A stretch of DNA of 13,777 nt from an uncultured Klebsiella sp. (GCA_902490055.1 CABUCP010000032.1:1-13777); one strand, 5' to 3'; shown: positions 1-8,998, counted from the first letter of the stretch. A program made the numbers and translations. Notes: generated by a model from the letters alone, not told the origin.

Positions 1-81
1 GGCCGCTCGCAAAGCATTACTTCATTGGCCAGAAATGATTTCAGGCTTTCCGATTCACGGAATTTAAAAGGAAACTTTATT

Positions 82-2805
82 TTGACCAAAATGATTAATC
101 CCCACAACATCACGCCCTCGGGCGATGCCGCGCCGCGGCAGGCTTATCAGCAGACCGTCGAGGCGGTGCTGGCGCAAAAAAAGAGCTTTGTTGACGGTCT
201 CAGCGCCGCTGAAGCCGCCGAGCGCCTGAAATCATATGGCCCCAACGCCCTACCGGAAAAGAAAGGCAAACCGGCCTGGCTGCGTTTTCTTGCCCACTTC
301 AATGATGTCCTGATTTACGTCCTGCTGGCCGCCGCCGCGCTTACCGCGGTGATGGGCCATTGGGTGGATACCCTGGTTATCCTCGGCGTGACCGTCATTA
401 ATGCGCTGATTGGCCACATCCAGGAGAGCAATGCCGAAAAATCGCTGCAGGGGATCCGCAATATGCTCTCCAGCGATGCCCGCGTACAGCGCAACGGCAA
501 ACACGAAACCATTCCCACCCGCGACCTGGTGCCGGGCGATATCGTTATTCTGCGCGCCGGTGACCGCGTACCCGCGGATATGCGCCTGATTGAAACCCAC
601 AACCTGCGGGTGGAAGAGGCGATCCTCACCGGCGAATCGACGGTGGTCGATAAAACCACCGCCGCGCTTGAAGGCGAGCTGCCGCTGGGCGACCGCATCA
701 ATATGGTCTTCTCCGGCACCACCATCAGCGCCGGCGGCGGCGTCGGCGTGGTCACCGCAACCGGTAAAGAGACCGAACTGGGCCACATCAACCAGATGAT
801 GGCGGGAATCGAAAAGCACCGTACTCCGCTGCTGGTGCAGATGGATAAACTGGGGAAAGCGATTTTTGCCATTATCCTCGCGATGATGGTGGCGCTGTTC
901 TTCTTCAGTCTCGCGCTGCGCGATATCCCGCTGGGCGAGCTGCTGCTATCACTGATTAGCCTCGCGGTGGCGGCGGTGCCGGAAGGTCTGCCGGCGATTA
1001 TCTCAATTATCCTGTCGCTCGGCGTACAGGCGATGGCGCGCAAGCGGGCGATTATCCGTAAGCTGCCGACGGTTGAAACCCTTGGGGCAATGACCGTGGT
1101 GTGCTCGGACAAAACCGGCACCCTGACCATGAACGAGATGACGGTCAAAGCGATTATCACCGCCGACTGCTGCTACCGCGTTGAAGGCGACAGCTACGAG
1201 CCGCAGGGGCGCATTTTCCAGGAAGGCAGCGATGAGCCGGTGAATATCCAGCCGGGCAGCGTGCTGGAAACTTACCTGCGAACCATCGACCTGTGCAACG
1301 ACAGCCAGATGATTCAGGACGAGCGCGGTCTATGGGGTATCACCGGCGGCCCGACCGAAGGGGCGCTGAAAGTGCTGGCGGCGAAAGCTCAATTGGCGCC
1401 GGTCGCCACGCGGCTGGTGGCGAAAATACCGTTCGACTCGCAGTACAAATACATGGCCACCCATCAGCAGATTGGTGATGCGGAGCAGGTGCTAATCACC
1501 GGCGCGCCGGATGTCATCTTCGCCATGTGCGGCCAGCAGATGAGCAAGCAGGGACCGATGCCGTTTGAGCGTCAGTACTGGGAAGACGAGATGGCGCGCT
1601 TTGCCCGCCAGGGGCTGCGCATGGTCGCCGCCGCCTGCAAACCGGCGACCGCTGGCAGTACCACCCTGAGCCACGACGATCTACGCGAGGGTTTGGTGTT
1701 CCTCGGCATCGCCGGAATGATGGATCCACCGCGTCCGGAGGCGATTGACGCTATCCACGCCTGTCAGACCGCCGGGATCCGCGTGAAGATGATCACCGGC
1801 GACCACCCGCAGACGGCGATGAGTATTGGCCAGATGCTGGGGATCACCAATAGCAGCCAGGCGATGACCGGTTATCAGCTTGAGCACATGGATGATGCGG
1901 AGCTGGCAAAGGCAGCGGTGGAGTTTGATATCTTCGCCCGCACCAGCCCGGAGCATAAGCTGCGTCTGGTAAAAGCGCTGCAGGATAATGGCGAAGTGGT
2001 CGGCATGACCGGCGACGGCGTCAACGACGCTCCGGCGCTGCGCCAGGCCGACGTCGGCATTGCGATGGGCATTAAAGGAACCGAGGTGACCAAAGAGGCC
2101 GCCGATATGGTGCTCACTGATGACAACTTCGCCACCATCGCCAGCTCGGTGAAAGAGGGGCGTCGCGTATACGACAACTTGAAGAAGACCATTCTGTTCA
2201 TCATGCCGACCAACCTCGCGCAGGGGTTGTTAATCATCATCGCGCTGCTGGCGGGCAATATTATTCCGCTGACGCCGGTGCTGATTTTGTGGATGAACAT
2301 GGCGACCTCCGCCACGCTCTCCTTCGGCCTCGCCTTTGAAGCCGCCGAACGCAATGTGATGAATCGCCCGCCGCGCAAGACCGGCCAGCACGTCATGGAT
2401 GCCTTTGCCGTCTGGCGCGTCGCCTTCGTCGGTTCGATGATTGCCGTCGCCGCCTTTATTCTCGAAGCCTGGCTGGCGCCGCGCGGCCACAGCGCCGAGT
2501 TCATCCGCACCGTGCTGCTGCAGATGCTGGTGACCGCGCAGTGGGTGTACATGATTAACTGCCGCAGCAGCGACAGCTTCTCCCTGAACATGGGCCTGCT
2601 GCGCAACAAAGGCATCTGGCTGGTCACCGGCGTTCTGTTGCTGATGCAGCTGGTGATCATCTATGTGCCGCTGATGCAGAACATGTTTGGTACCGAAGCG
2701 CTGCCGCTGCGCTACTGGTTCGTCACCCTGGCGATTGGCGTGGTGATGTTCCTGGTGGTTGAAGTCGAGAAGCGCCTGACCCGCCGTTTCCGTAAACCTG
2801 CTTGA
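82..2805 (+). CDS. P2-type cation-transporting ATPase (SERCA/PMR1-like)
   Basis: An inner-membrane pump that uses ATP to move a cation; the ion cannot be named from sequence. Numbering is from the TTG at 82 (907 aa). All P-type landmarks are present: TGES in the actuator domain (183-186), PEGLP in TM4 (300-304), the phosphorylation motif DKTGT with D343, and TGDGVNDAP (643-651). Ten membrane segments fit: two pairs before the catalytic loops and six after about residue 704. I prefer TTG82 because AAAAGGA at 66-72 lies 9 nt upstream; the in-frame ATG at 91 would be 18 nt away, and TTG25 has no clear ribosome site. PEGLP and the length suggest the Ca2+-ATPase branch. However, TM5 has N711/Q714 and TM6 N739/T742/S743 where SERCA has N768/E771 and N796/T799/D800, so two acidic ligands are missing. 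T473 replaces the usual lysine of the KGAPE nucleotide motif. P-type identity is certain; substrate is unknown. Confidence 0.95.
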   Translation: MTKMINPHNITPSGDAAPRQAYQQTVEAVLAQKKSFVDGLSAAEAAERLKSYGPNALPEKKGKPAWLRFLAHFNDVLIYVLLAAAALTAVMGHWVDTLVILGVTVINALIGHIQESNAEKSLQGIRNMLSSDARVQRNGKHETIPTRDLVPGDIVILRAGDRVPADMRLIETHNLRVEEAILTGESTVVDKTTAALEGELPLGDRINMVFSGTTISAGGGVGVVTATGKETELGHINQMMAGIEKHRTPLLVQMDKLGKAIFAIILAMMVALFFFSLALRDIPLGELLLSLISLAVAAVPEGLPAIISIILSLGVQAMARKRAIIRKLPTVETLGAMTVVCSDKTGTLTMNEMTVKAIITADCCYRVEGDSYEPQGRIFQEGSDEPVNIQPGSVLETYLRTIDLCNDSQMIQDERGLWGITGGPTEGALKVLAAKAQLAPVATRLVAKIPFDSQYKYMATHQQIGDAEQVLITGAPDVIFAMCGQQMSKQGPMPFERQYWEDEMARFARQGLRMVAAACKPATAGSTTLSHDDLREGLVFLGIAGMMDPPRPEAIDAIHACQTAGIRVKMITGDHPQTAMSIGQMLGITNSSQAMTGYQLEHMDDAELAKAAVEFDIFARTSPEHKLRLVKALQDNGEVVGMTGDGVNDAPALRQADVGIAMGIKGTEVTKEAADMVLTDDNFATIASSVKEGRRVYDNLKKTILFIMPTNLAQGLLIIIALLAGNIIPLTPVLILWMNMATSATLSFGLAFEAAERNVMNRPPRKTGQHVMDAFAVWRVAFVGSMIAVAAFILEAWLAPRGHSAEFIRTVLLQMLVTAQWVYMINCRSSDSFSLNMGLLRNKGIWLVTGVLLLMQLVIIYVPLMQNMFGTEALPLRYWFVTLAIGVVMFLVVEVEKRLTRRFRKPA

Positions 2806-2812
2806 TACCGCC

Positions 2813-2842
2813 CGGCGCCCCTCCTGAGTGGAGCGGGCGCCG
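2813..2842 (+). terminator. weak terminator-like hairpin after the ATPase gene
   Basis: Eight bases (2813-2820) pair with 2835-2842, and CTCC (2821-2824) pairs with GGAG (2830-2833) around a 5-nt loop, with one bulged C at 2834. The stem is very GC-rich but is followed only by CTATTTCC, so it lacks a good U-tract. It may give partial termination or protect the 3' end rather than stop transcription fully. It starts 7 nt after the ATPase stop codon and ends 23 nt before the adaptor start. Confidence 0.5.
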
Positions 2843-2865
2843 CTATTTCCGCGTAAGGAATTCCT

Positions 2866-3945
2866 ATGACCAAGACGCTCCGCCTGGCCATTTTAGCCTG
2901 CGGCCTGGCCGGTTACGCCCTGACCGCCGCCGCCGCGCCTGCAATCCCCGTTCGTGCGGTTGACGCTGAACTTGCCCCTTTCGCCGCCGAACGGCAGCTC
3001 CCCGGCCGCGTTGAAGCCATCCATGCGGTTGAAATCCGCGCGCGTACCGAAGGAGTGATTGAGCAACGTCATTTCCACGACGGCCAATATGTTAAACAGG
3101 GCGAACTGCTGTTTACCCTCGATGATGCCGCGCCGCGTGCCGCGCTGGCGCTGGCGGAGGCTGAGTTGAAAAGCGCTCAGGCGACTCAGCGTCAGGCACA
3201 GCAGCTGTTAAACCGCTATCAGCAATTAAAAAATAACCAGTCTATTAGCCGTAATGATGTTGATAACGCGCGCATGGAGCGCGATGTCGCCGCCGCCGCC
3301 GTCGAGCAGGCGCAAGCGCGGATCGCCGCTCAGCGAATCACGCTCGGCTATACCCGCATCGTTTCGCCGGTGAATGGCCGCATCGGCCATAGCGCGTTTC
3401 ATGTCGGCGGCCTGGTGAATCCGGGCAGCGGCGTGCTGGTGGATATTGTGCAATTAGATCCCATCCGCGTGGCTTTCGCGCTTGATGAGTCGGCGTTTTA
3501 TAGCAAGGCGGGGCAGCATGCCGATATTGGCGCGCTGAAGCAGGCATGGCGGGCGCAGATCGACCTTGACGGCAAACGTGAGGACGGGGTGTTGACCTCG
3601 GTAGACAACCGCATTGATGTGCGGACCGCCAGCGTGGCACTGCGCGCTGAGTTCGCCAACCCGCAGCATCGATTACTACCCGGCGGTAACCTGACGGTAT
3701 TCTTCCGCCCGCAGCAGGCGCAGGAGAGCGTTATGATCCCGGCGGCGGCGGTGCAGCAGGACGCGCAGGGCTTTTACAGCTGGGTGCTGACGGCGGATAA
3801 CACCGCCGTTCAGCGTCGCTTAACCCTCGGCGGCCAGCAGGGACAGCAGTTCGCCGTGACGCAGGGCGTACAGGCTGGCGAGCAGGTTGTGACCGAAGGC
3901 GCCCAGCGCCTGCGCGACGGCGTAGCCGTCCAGCGACTGAATTAA
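2866..3945 (+). CDS. RND efflux periplasmic adaptor subunit (membrane fusion protein)
   Basis: The periplasmic bridge of a tripartite RND efflux pump, linking the inner-membrane pump encoded just downstream to an outer-membrane channel. It has 359 aa. Residues 1-24 form a Sec signal peptide ending in an Ala-rich stretch. Cys12 has a poor lipobox (I-L-A-C) and sits too early, so the protein is probably soluble rather than a lipoprotein like AcrA. The two lipoyl half-motifs (about 50-85 and 160-185) flank an alpha-helical hairpin (about 88-155). At the hairpin tip R117, L121 and S128 form the RxxxLxxxxxxS motif that AcrA-type adaptors use to contact TolC. Beta-barrel and membrane-proximal domains follow. 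AAGGA at 2855-2859 lies 6 nt before the ATG. The pump gene begins 13 nt after the stop, so the two are one operon. The family is clear; the drug or metabolite exported is not. Confidence 0.94.
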   Translation: MTKTLRLAILACGLAGYALTAAAAPAIPVRAVDAELAPFAAERQLPGRVEAIHAVEIRARTEGVIEQRHFHDGQYVKQGELLFTLDDAAPRAALALAEAELKSAQATQRQAQQLLNRYQQLKNNQSISRNDVDNARMERDVAAAAVEQAQARIAAQRITLGYTRIVSPVNGRIGHSAFHVGGLVNPGSGVLVDIVQLDPIRVAFALDESAFYSKAGQHADIGALKQAWRAQIDLDGKREDGVLTSVDNRIDVRTASVALRAEFANPQHRLLPGGNLTVFFRPQQAQESVMIPAAAVQQDAQGFYSWVLTADNTAVQRRLTLGGQQGQQFAVTQGVQAGEQVVTEGAQRLRDGVAVQRLN

Positions 3946-3958
3946 ATAAGGAGAAGGG

Positions 3959-6900
3959 ATGCTGACGTTTTTTATTCGCCGCCCGCGTTTTGCGATGGTG
4001 ATCGCGCTGCTGCTGACTTTTATCGGCGCGGTGGCGTTGAAGTTGATTCCGGTCGAGCAATACCCGCAGATCACCCCGCCGGTGGTCAACGTCAGCGCCA
4101 GTTGGCCGGGCGCCAGCGCCGCGGATGTCGCCGAGGCGATCGCCGCTCCGCTGGAGACCCAGCTCAACGGCGTCGATCATATGTTGTATATGGAGTCCAC
4201 CAGTTCTGATGAGGGTACCTATAGCCTGAGTCTGACCTTTGCTGCCGGAACCGATGCCGACCTCGCGGCGATCGACGTGCAGAATCGCGTGTCGCAGGCG
4301 GTGGCGCAGCTGCCGGCGGAAGCCCAGCAAAATGGCGTCCAGGTGCGTAAACGCGCGACTAATCTGCTGATGGGCGTCAGCCTCTATTCGCCACTAGGGA
4401 CTTTGTCGCCGCTGTACGTGAGCAACTATGCTAGCACGCAGGTACGAGAGGCGCTGGCTCGCCTGCCTGGCGTTGGGGAAGTGCAGATGTTCGGCGCGCG
4501 TGACTACAGTATGCGGATCTGGCTGCGTCCCGATCGCATGAATGCACTGAATATCACCAGCGACGATATCGCCCAGGCGCTGCGCGAGCAGAATGTTCAG
4601 GGGGCCGCCGGGCAGATCGGCACGCCGCCGGTGTTCAATGGCCAGCAGCAAACCCTGACCATTAACGGAATTGGCCGCCTGAATGATGCGACGAGCTTCG
4701 GGCAGATTACGATCCGTCGCGGCGGGCAGGGGCAACTGGTGCGCCTGAGCGATGTCGCCAGCATTGAATTAGGCGCGCGCAGCTATAGCTCCGGCGCGCA
4801 GCTTAACGGCCGCGATTCGGCATATCTGGGGATTTACCCGACGCCAACCGCTAACGCCCTGCAGGTGGCCAACGCGGTGCGCGATGAACTGACCCGTCTG
4901 CACGCGCGCTTCCCGGCAGATCTCACCTGGGAGGTGAAATTCGATACCACTCGCTTTGTGGCGGCGACGATCAAAGAGATCGGCATATCGCTGGCGTTGA
5001 CTCTGCTGGCGGTGGTGCTGGTGGTGTCGGCGTTTCTGCAGAGCTGGCGGGCGACGCTTATCGTTGCGCTGGCGATTCCGGTGTCGCTGGTGGGTACCTT
5101 CGCCGTGCTATATCTGCTCGGCTACACGGCGAATACCCTCAGCCTGTTCGCCATTATTCTTGCCCTGACTATGGTCGTCGATGATGCCATCGTGGTCGTG
5201 GAAAACGTCGAAAGCCAGATGGCGGAAGGGCTCAACCGCGTCGAGGCGACCGCGCAGGCGTTGAAGCAAATCGCCGGGCCGGTTATCGCCACCACGCTGG
5301 TGCTGTTGGCGGTATTTGTTCCGGTGGCGATGCTGCCGGGGATCGTTGGTGAACTCTATCGGCAGTTCGCCGTGACTCTGGCAACGGCGGTGACGCTATC
5401 AAGCCTGGTGGCGTTGACTCTGACGCCAGCGCTGTGCGCGTTGTTGTTGCGCCCGCGCCCGGTTCAGCCAGCCGCTATCTGGCGAGCCTTCAACCGCGCG
5501 CTGGATAAGGTACGCGATGGCTACGGCGCGCTGGTTGGGCGGATGAACCGTCGTCCGTGGCTGGCGCTGGCGGCGACCTTCGCTGCCGCCGGGCTGGTGG
5601 CCTTCAGCTTTAGCGTTATGCCGAAAGGCTTTCTGCCGCAGGAAGATCAGGGTTACCTGTTCGCCAGCGTCCAGCTCCCGGAAGCGGCATCGCTGGAGCG
5701 TACCGAGGCGGTGATGGCGCAGGCTCGTGAGCTATTGCTGGCCAATCCGGCGGTGGAGGATGTCATCCAGGTATCCGGCTTTAACATTCTCAATGGCACC
5801 AGCGCCTCGAACGGCGGCTTTATTTCGGTGATGCTGAAGGACTGGCATCAGCGCCCGCCGCTGGATGAGGTGATGGAAAAACTGCAGGGCCAACTGCTGG
5901 GATTACCGGAGGCGACGATCATGACCTTCGCGCCGCCGACGCTGCCGGGGTTGGGTAGCGCTTCAGGCTTTAACCTGCGCATTCTGGCGCAGGCCGGTCA
6001 ATCCCCGGCGGAGCTGGAAGCCGTCACGCTGCAGGTATTGCGTCTGGCGAATCAGCATCCGCAGCTTAGCCGGGTGTTCACTACCTGGAGCAGCAAGGTG
6101 CCGCAGTTGACGCTGACCGTCGACCGTGACCAGGCGGCGCGGCTGGATGTGCCGGTGTCGCGAATTTTTAGCAGCCTGCAGACCGCTTTTGGCGGCACCC
6201 GCGCCGGCGACTTCAGCATCAACAACCGCGTGTATCACGTGGTGATGCAAAATGAGATGCAGTGGCGCGAGCGGGCGCAGCAGATTAGCGAGCTGTACGT
6301 TCGCAGCAACGGCGGCGAGCGCGTGCGGCTGAGCAATCTGGTGACGGTGAGTCCGTCGGTCGGCGCGCCGTTTATCCAGCAGTACAACCAATCACCATCG
6401 GTCTCGGTGAGCGGTTCCGGCGCGGAAGGCGTCAGCAGCCGCACGGCAATGGCGGTGATGGAGCAGATCCTGCAGGCCAACCTGCCGTATGGCTATGATT
6501 ACGCGTGGAGCGGGATCTCCTGGCAGGAGCAGCAGACCGGTAACCAGGCGATATGGATCGTCCTGGCGGCGGTGGCGATGGCGTGGCTGTTCCTTGTCGC
6601 CCAGTATGAGAGCTGGACGCTGCCGGCAAGCGTCATGCTGTCGGTGCTGTTTGCCATCGGCGGCGCGCTGCTGTGGCTATGGGCGGCGGGGTACGCTAAT
6701 GATGTATACGTGCAGATTGGCCTGGTGCTATTGATTGCGCTGGCGGCCAAGAACGCGATTTTAATCGTGGAGTTTGCCCGCGCCCGGCGCGAAGAGGGAA
6801 TGGCGATCGCCGAGGCGGCGCGTGAAGGGGCGACCCGCCGCTTCCGCGCGGTGATGATGACCGCGGTCTCTTTTATTATCGGGATTTTGCCGATGATGTT

Positions 6901-7051
6901 CGCCACCGGCGCCGGCGCGCAGAGCCGTAAAATTATCGGCACCACCGTGTTCAGCGGCATGCTGGTGGCCACGGTTATCGGTATTGTGTTTATTCCGACG
7001 CTCTATGTGGTGTTCCAGCGGCTGCGCGAGTGGGCGCATCGCCGGGCATAA
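3959..7051 (+). CDS. RND multidrug efflux permease, AcrB/HAE1 family
   Basis: A proton-driven inner-membrane exporter, acting as a trimer with the adaptor encoded immediately upstream. Its 1030 aa match the usual HAE1 length. The layout is TM1 (about 9-28), a large porter loop, TM2-TM6 (about 338-490), TM7, a second porter loop, and TM8-TM12 (about 865-1020). The proton relay is complete: D408 and D409 in TM4, K931 in TM10, and R961 and T968 in TM11, equivalent to AcrB D407, D408, K940, R971 and T978. The N-terminal QYPQITPP stretch is typical of HAE1 pumps and excludes the heavy-metal (CusA-like) branch. The switch-loop region (608-621) keeps F608 but has I610 where AcrB has F617, and appears about two residues longer, so the drug pocket may differ. 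An AGGAG-type ribosome site precedes the ATG. It is similar in type to AcrB and OqxB, but I do not recognise it as a named Klebsiella pump, so no symbol is given. Confidence 0.95.
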   Translation: MLTFFIRRPRFAMVIALLLTFIGAVALKLIPVEQYPQITPPVVNVSASWPGASAADVAEAIAAPLETQLNGVDHMLYMESTSSDEGTYSLSLTFAAGTDADLAAIDVQNRVSQAVAQLPAEAQQNGVQVRKRATNLLMGVSLYSPLGTLSPLYVSNYASTQVREALARLPGVGEVQMFGARDYSMRIWLRPDRMNALNITSDDIAQALREQNVQGAAGQIGTPPVFNGQQQTLTINGIGRLNDATSFGQITIRRGGQGQLVRLSDVASIELGARSYSSGAQLNGRDSAYLGIYPTPTANALQVANAVRDELTRLHARFPADLTWEVKFDTTRFVAATIKEIGISLALTLLAVVLVVSAFLQSWRATLIVALAIPVSLVGTFAVLYLLGYTANTLSLFAIILALTMVVDDAIVVVENVESQMAEGLNRVEATAQALKQIAGPVIATTLVLLAVFVPVAMLPGIVGELYRQFAVTLATAVTLSSLVALTLTPALCALLLRPRPVQPAAIWRAFNRALDKVRDGYGALVGRMNRRPWLALAATFAAAGLVAFSFSVMPKGFLPQEDQGYLFASVQLPEAASLERTEAVMAQARELLLANPAVEDVIQVSGFNILNGTSASNGGFISVMLKDWHQRPPLDEVMEKLQGQLLGLPEATIMTFAPPTLPGLGSASGFNLRILAQAGQSPAELEAVTLQVLRLANQHPQLSRVFTTWSSKVPQLTLTVDRDQAARLDVPVSRIFSSLQTAFGGTRAGDFSINNRVYHVVMQNEMQWRERAQQISELYVRSNGGERVRLSNLVTVSPSVGAPFIQQYNQSPSVSVSGSGAEGVSSRTAMAVMEQILQANLPYGYDYAWSGISWQEQQTGNQAIWIVLAAVAMAWLFLVAQYESWTLPASVMLSVLFAIGGALLWLWAAGYANDVYVQIGLVLLIALAAKNAILIVEFARARREEGMAIAEAAREGATRRFRAVMMTAVSFIIGILPMMFATGAGAQSRKIIGTTVFSGMLVATVIGIVFIPTLYVVFQRLREWAHRRA

Positions 7052-7059
7052 AACGTCTG

Positions 7060-7086
7060 GCAGGTAGCCCAAATCGGGCTACCTGC
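7060..7086. terminator. hairpin terminator between convergent genes
   Basis: A perfect 11-bp inverted repeat (7060-7070 with 7076-7086) with a 5-nt loop AAATC, followed by TTTCC. It starts 8 nt after the stop codon of the RND permease gene. Its right arm covers the stop codon and last codons (7079-7086) of the convergent minus-strand gene. On the minus strand the stem is followed by a looser T-run (CGTTTTAT), so it may work in both directions, better for the efflux operon. Confidence 0.85.
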
Positions 7087-7798
7087 TTTCCACGGCGATC
7101 ATGGTGACGAAGGGGTGGTATTGCCACGGCACGCTGCCGCCTTTTTGATACATTTTTGAGATGGTGCCGTCGAGATACAGCATCTGGCGCACGTGGAGTT
7201 TTGATTGCGCGTAACAGGCGAAATCATAGAAATTGGTTTCGCGCTCGCTGAGCATAAACACCACCCGACCCTGTTTATCAATGCCGACGCCGTTACGCAG
7301 CTTGCGTGAACTGGCGGAAGGCTTTAGCCGCCAGTTGATGGCGCCGTTTTCAATCAGCATCGGCCCGGACTGTACCGCGTAGGTTATCTGTGGCGATGGT
7401 TTAAAAGCGTTGAGGCTCGTGACTCCCGCCCGCTGACCTTTCAGCCAGAACACGCCGCCGGGACGAATGAAAAAGTTGCCGCCGCCGGAAGCGCGGTTGA
7501 GCGGGACTAACTGCTCGCCGTTTTCGATATACAGTCCCAGCGGTTCATAGGCTTTATCGTAAATCCCACCGTTCATCGCCATCTGTACCCGGCCATTTTT
7601 ATTGATATCTGACAGCAGCGAGCGCAACGACCCCCAGGCTTTACCTTCCTGGTTTTGCCAGTACATGACGATGCGCTCTTTCTGTGGATTGACGGTATAG
7701 CTCTGTAGCGTCAGCGTTGGATCGGTGAGCGTACAGGCGGCGCCGGCAATGGCGGTGAAGGGAAGCAGCGCAAGGGGAATAAGGCGGCGTAATAGCAT
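7079..7798 (-). CDS. secreted phosphodiester glycosidase family protein (DUF2233)
   Basis: A 239-aa exported protein. Residues 1-20 form a signal peptide (RR at 4-5, then a hydrophobic run ending A-G-A). C22 follows the likely cleavage site, but the lipobox is poor (G at -3). The body matches the DUF2233/NAGPA-like fold: an M-N-G-G element at N76, a G-G-G-N-F-F stretch, S-G-P-M, a basic R-K-L-R-N-G segment, and a late L-D-G-T motif with D210. The family includes the human enzyme that removes N-acetylglucosamine from mannose-6-phosphate diesters; bacterial substrates are mostly unknown, so a periplasmic glycan or phosphodiester target is only inferred. C22 and the cysteine near residue 198 could form a disulphide. 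I chose ATG7798 because AAAGGA ends 7 nt upstream; TTG codons at 7801 and 7804 are less well placed. It follows ybdK by 48 bp, probably in one transcript. It resembles E. coli YigE in type, but orthology is not shown. Confidence 0.85.
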   Translation of the reverse strand: MLLRRLIPLALLPFTAIAGAACTLTDPTLTLQSYTVNPQKERIVMYWQNQEGKAWGSLRSLLSDINKNGRVQMAMNGGIYDKAYEPLGLYIENGEQLVPLNRASGGGNFFIRPGGVFWLKGQRAGVTSLNAFKPSPQITYAVQSGPMLIENGAINWRLKPSASSRKLRNGVGIDKQGRVVFMLSERETNFYDFACYAQSKLHVRQMLYLDGTISKMYQKGGSVPWQYHPFVTMIAVESR

Positions 7799-7846
7799 CA
7801 ACAATCCTTTTAAATATTCTGCGCCGAGTATACCCGTTTCGCTTCC

Positions 7847-8962
7847 TTATGCCGCCCAAATCTCGCAGTGCTTTTGTACCAGCCCGGTCAGCGAACCGCC
7901 GTTGGCGATAAATTCGCGCATCCGCTGCGCCTCGCTGGCAGAGGAATTCGCCTGGCGCACCACCGATTCCAGCGCCGCGCTGGCCTTCACCTTATGGGCA
8001 AAAGGCGCGAGCCGATCGGCGAGATGCAGGATATTCGCGCGGATGCTTTGCTGTTCGCCGGACCAGACATCGGTTATCACCCCGTCGAGACCGTAACGAC
8101 AGGCCTGATAGCGGTTAAACGGGTAGAGTAAATAATCTTCTGGCTGATGTTTAAACGGCCGTTCGCTTAATAGCCAGCAGGCCAGCGTCTGGATAAATCC
8201 GGCGATATTCACCGCCTGGCTTATCGTCAGCGGCGTATCCATCACCCGTACCTCGACGGTGCCGAAAACTGGGCTGGGGCGGATATCCCAGTGCAAATCC
8301 TTCATGCTGTCGATCATGCTGGTGTAGCTCAGGCGGCGGAATAGACGCTGAAAGGCCTGCCAGTTATCGACCCATGGCATCGGCCCGTTATCGGGATAGG
8401 AAGAGAACCGATTTAAGCGCGAACAGGCGAAACGACTATCGGTACTATCAAACCACGGCGAGGCGGCGTTGAGGGCGATAAAGTGCGGTACAAAGCGAGA
8501 TAGCCCGTGGAGTAAATAGATGGCGTCATCGCCGCTCTGGCAGCCGACGTGGACGTGTTGGCCAAAAACCGTTGCCTGTTTCGCCAGATAACCGAAGTGT
8601 TCGACGGTTTTTACATAGCGCGGATTGTCGCTGATTTGCTGACGTTGCCAGGCATGGAAAGGGTGCGAACCGCCGCCGCAGATTTGCAGGTGGCGGCTCA
8701 GAGCGGCGCGCTGCACCGCCTGATGAATGGCGGCAAGCTGGGCGGTGGCATGGCTGATGTCGCGACAGATACCGGTGGCTATCTCCAGCATGCTTTCGGT
8801 GATGTCGTGCTTGGCCTCGCCGGCGGAAAATTGGCCCTGTACGTCGTCGATGAGCGCCGAAGCCTGCTGGCTGAGATCGTAATCCGGCGGATTAACAATC
8901 TGGAGCTCCAGTTCAATACCAAGCGTAAAAGGCGCTGAGACGTGAAAATCGGGTAGCGTCAT
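7847..8962 (-). CDS. ybdK: carboxylate-amine ligase YbdK (GCS2 family)
   Basis: An ATP-dependent carboxylate-amine ligase of the glutamate-cysteine ligase type 2 family, cytoplasmic. E. coli YbdK has weak glutamate-cysteine ligase activity and its true substrate is unknown. The predicted 371 aa align with E. coli YbdK (372 aa) from the first residues to the last (…KHCEIWA). Visible signatures are the N-terminal G-I-E-L-E (15-19), the H-D-I-T-E-S-M-L-E stretch, the central H-V-H-V-G (136-140), and the D-I-R-P-S-P…V-E-V-R-V-M-D-T-P block that forms the ATP/metal site. ATG8962 is supported by GGAGGA about 6 nt upstream and by the E. coli N-terminus. The open frame runs on upstream to 9466, but that part is antisense to the acetyltransferase gene and is not coding. 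In K-12, as I recall, ybdK sits near nfsB and hokE; here it heads a pair with a DUF2233 gene. Confidence 0.95.
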   Translation of the reverse strand: MTLPDFHVSAPFTLGIELELQIVNPPDYDLSQQASALIDDVQGQFSAGEAKHDITESMLEIATGICRDISHATAQLAAIHQAVQRAALSRHLQICGGGSHPFHAWQRQQISDNPRYVKTVEHFGYLAKQATVFGQHVHVGCQSGDDAIYLLHGLSRFVPHFIALNAASPWFDSTDSRFACSRLNRFSSYPDNGPMPWVDNWQAFQRLFRRLSYTSMIDSMKDLHWDIRPSPVFGTVEVRVMDTPLTISQAVNIAGFIQTLACWLLSERPFKHQPEDYLLYPFNRYQACRYGLDGVITDVWSGEQQSIRANILHLADRLAPFAHKVKASAALESVVRQANSSASEAQRMREFIANGGSLTGLVQKHCEIWAA

Positions 8963-8992
8963 CGTCTTCCTCCACTCACCGCTTAAACAACA

Positions 8993-8998
8993 AGTATA
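8993..8998 (-). promoter_or_regulatory. possible -10 box for ybdK
   Basis: On the minus strand this reads TATACT (5 of 6 to consensus), about 30 bp before the ybdK ATG. I see no good -35 hexamer 16-18 bp upstream, so the promoter is weak, activator-dependent or misplaced. The 144-bp gap (8963-9106) between ybdK and the divergent acetyltransferase gene would hold the promoters of both. Confidence 0.3.

Noticed and set aside
25..81. Longer ATPase starting at TTG25
   Set aside because: There is no ribosome site before it, while AAAAGGA is well spaced for TTG82; the extra 19 residues show no family likeness.
315..1160. Long antisense open frames under the ATPase, RND and bet genes
   Set aside because: They follow the third-base GC bias of the real genes, lack ribosome sites and have low-complexity Ala/Arg-rich translations; they are shadows.
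2866..2937. Lipoprotein signal in the RND adaptor because of Cys12
   Set aside because: The lipobox is poor (I-L-A-C) and the hydrophobic core before it is too short; a signal peptidase I site after the Ala run is better.
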